This document shows, piece by piece, positions 5,960-6,548 of a DNA stretch of 6,548 bases. Position numbers and translations under genes: made by a program. The DNA comes from Deltaproteobacteria bacterium RBG_16_54_18 (GTDB lineage: Bacteria > Desulfobacterota > B13-G15 > RBG-16-54-18): NCBI GenBank assembly GCA_001797935.1, contig MGQT01000030.1, forward strand, positions 1 to 6,548. The letters run 5' to 3'. A model generated the notes under the pieces. The model made no database searches, was not told the DNA's origin, and saw only the letters and a list, made by a program, of their open reading frames with translations. Numbering within the stretch: the stretch's first letter is position 1; every line of letters starts with the position of its first letter.

Positions 5960-5961
5960 GG

Positions 5962-5990
5962 TTGACGGAAACGGCATTTTTGTATATGAT
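5962..5990 (+). promoter_or_regulatory. Near-consensus sigma-70 promoter for bamD
   Basis: TTGACG (5962-5967) and TATGAT (5985-5990) are separated by the ideal 17 nt, and each box matches at five of six positions. The start site would be near 5997, giving a leader of about 65 nt before the ATG at 6063. It begins 2 nt after the HD-gene stop, so bamD probably has its own transcript even if some readthrough occurs. Confidence 0.72.
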
Positions 5991-6062
5991 TGAGCAGTTA
6001 ATCCTGAGCTCTATATAACCTCCGGGTAACAAAGAATCGTAAGAAACATAAGGAGAAACGAT

Positions 6063-6548
6063 ATGAAGGCCAAATATTATACACTGATCGCCGTGGCAAT
6101 AATATCCGCGTTGTTGCTCATCGGTTGCGCCGGCAAAAAAAAGAATGTTCAAGCCGCGCCACGAGATTCCGCCGCGCTCTACACCGATGGCATGGTCTTG
6201 GTTAATGGTGGGAAATACAAGGAGGCCATAGAGGTCTTTACTCGTTTGAAAGACTATTTCCCCTCTGATGAGCTCTATGCCCCTAAAGCGGACCTGCGAA
6301 TAGCCGACTGCAATTTTTTTCGCAAAGAATACCCTGAAAGCATAACGAGATACCTGGAGTTCAAAAAACAATATCCCTTTCACCCCGATATTCCCTATGC
6401 GGAGTACCAGTTGGGACTTTGTTATTACCGACAGGTATTATCAATGGATCGAGACCAGAAGGCAACGGCAAGGGCACTGACTGCCTTTCAAAATGTGGTG
6501 GCAAATTACCCGAACACCGTATTCGCCCAGAAATCAGAGGAGAAGATC
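6063..6548 (+). CDS. bamD: Outer membrane assembly lipoprotein BamD (ComL/YfiO family), 5' part, cut by window edge
   Basis: The first 162 codons are present. The product starts with a lipoprotein signal peptide (Lys2, Lys4, a hydrophobic core, and lipobox L-I-G-C with Cys22 as the lipidation site). Ala23 at the +2 position favours outer-membrane sorting. Tetratricopeptide-like helix pairs follow: about 36-68 (L-Y-x-x-G ... G-K-Y-K-E-A-I-E-V-F), 72-105 (ending Q-Y-P-F-H-P) and 112-150. They include the D-R-D-Q motif (129-132) that is characteristic of BamD. In the periplasm BamD works with BamA to fold beta-barrel proteins into the outer membrane. AAGGAGA lies 7 nt upstream of the ATG, and a strong promoter lies just before. 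Full-length relatives are about 240-280 residues, so roughly 80-120 are missing. A related TPR lipoprotein such as a CpoB/YbgF-like protein is less likely. Confidence 0.9.
   Translation, partial: MKAKYYTLIAVAIISALLLIGCAGKKKNVQAAPRDSAALYTDGMVLVNGGKYKEAIEVFTRLKDYFPSDELYAPKADLRIADCNFFRKEYPESITRYLEFKKQYPFHPDIPYAEYQLGLCYYRQVLSMDRDQKATARALTAFQNVVANYPNTVFAQKSEEKI

Noticed and set aside
5940..5993. 17-codon open frame at the end of the HD gene with a GAGAGGG site before it
   Set aside because: It is too short to support, overlaps both the HD gene end and the bamD promoter, and shows no recognisable peptide.
5886..6383. 165-codon minus-strand open frame opposite the HD gene end and bamD
   Set aside because: It is antisense to the bamD lipoprotein gene, which has a signal peptide, lipobox, TPR pattern, ribosome site and promoter. 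The opposite frame has no recognisable domain.

Overview
The window is ordinary chromosomal DNA of a Gram-negative bacterium. A BamD-type outer-membrane lipoprotein and an ExbB-ExbD-TonB/TolA set show the two-membrane envelope. A DUF362 protein carrying two [4Fe-4S] motifs suggests an anaerobic or redox-rich lifestyle. Together with the general look of the proteins this fits a deltaproteobacterium (Desulfobacterota, for example the syntrophic or sulfate-reducing lines). That placement is an impression from gene content, not a search result.

The layout has two divergent halves. From about 5330 down to 1 all genes are on the minus strand, in two transcription blocks. The first block is fabF-like ketosynthase, marC-family membrane protein, DUF362/ferredoxin protein, then truA. 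Its members are 2 nt apart, 4 nt apart and overlapping by 4 nt, so it is almost certainly one operon. After a 198-nt gap holding a plausible promoter comes the second block: exbB/tolQ-like, exbD/tolR-like, and a tonB/tolA-like gene that runs off the left edge. These are 5 nt apart and overlapping by 4 nt.

On the plus strand, beyond an AT-rich divergent promoter region (about 5329-5473), lies a small HD-domain protein. It is followed by a near-consensus sigma-70 promoter and a bamD-like lipoprotein gene cut by the right edge.

Functionally the window mixes fatty-acid elongation (ketosynthase), tRNA pseudouridylation (TruA), proton-motive-force-driven envelope energisation (ExbB/ExbD/TonB or TolQ/R/A) and outer-membrane protein assembly (BamD). 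Three genes have poorly defined roles: marC, the DUF362/ferredoxin gene and the HD gene. Envelope biogenesis is the only theme that links several of them, and that link is loose.

I see no mobile element, CRISPR array, tRNA, rRNA or phage feature, and no convincing new biological system. The points most worth a second look are the DUF362/ferredoxin protein inside a ketosynthase-truA operon, the inverted repeats in front of the ketosynthase gene, and an apparent insertion in that ketosynthase.
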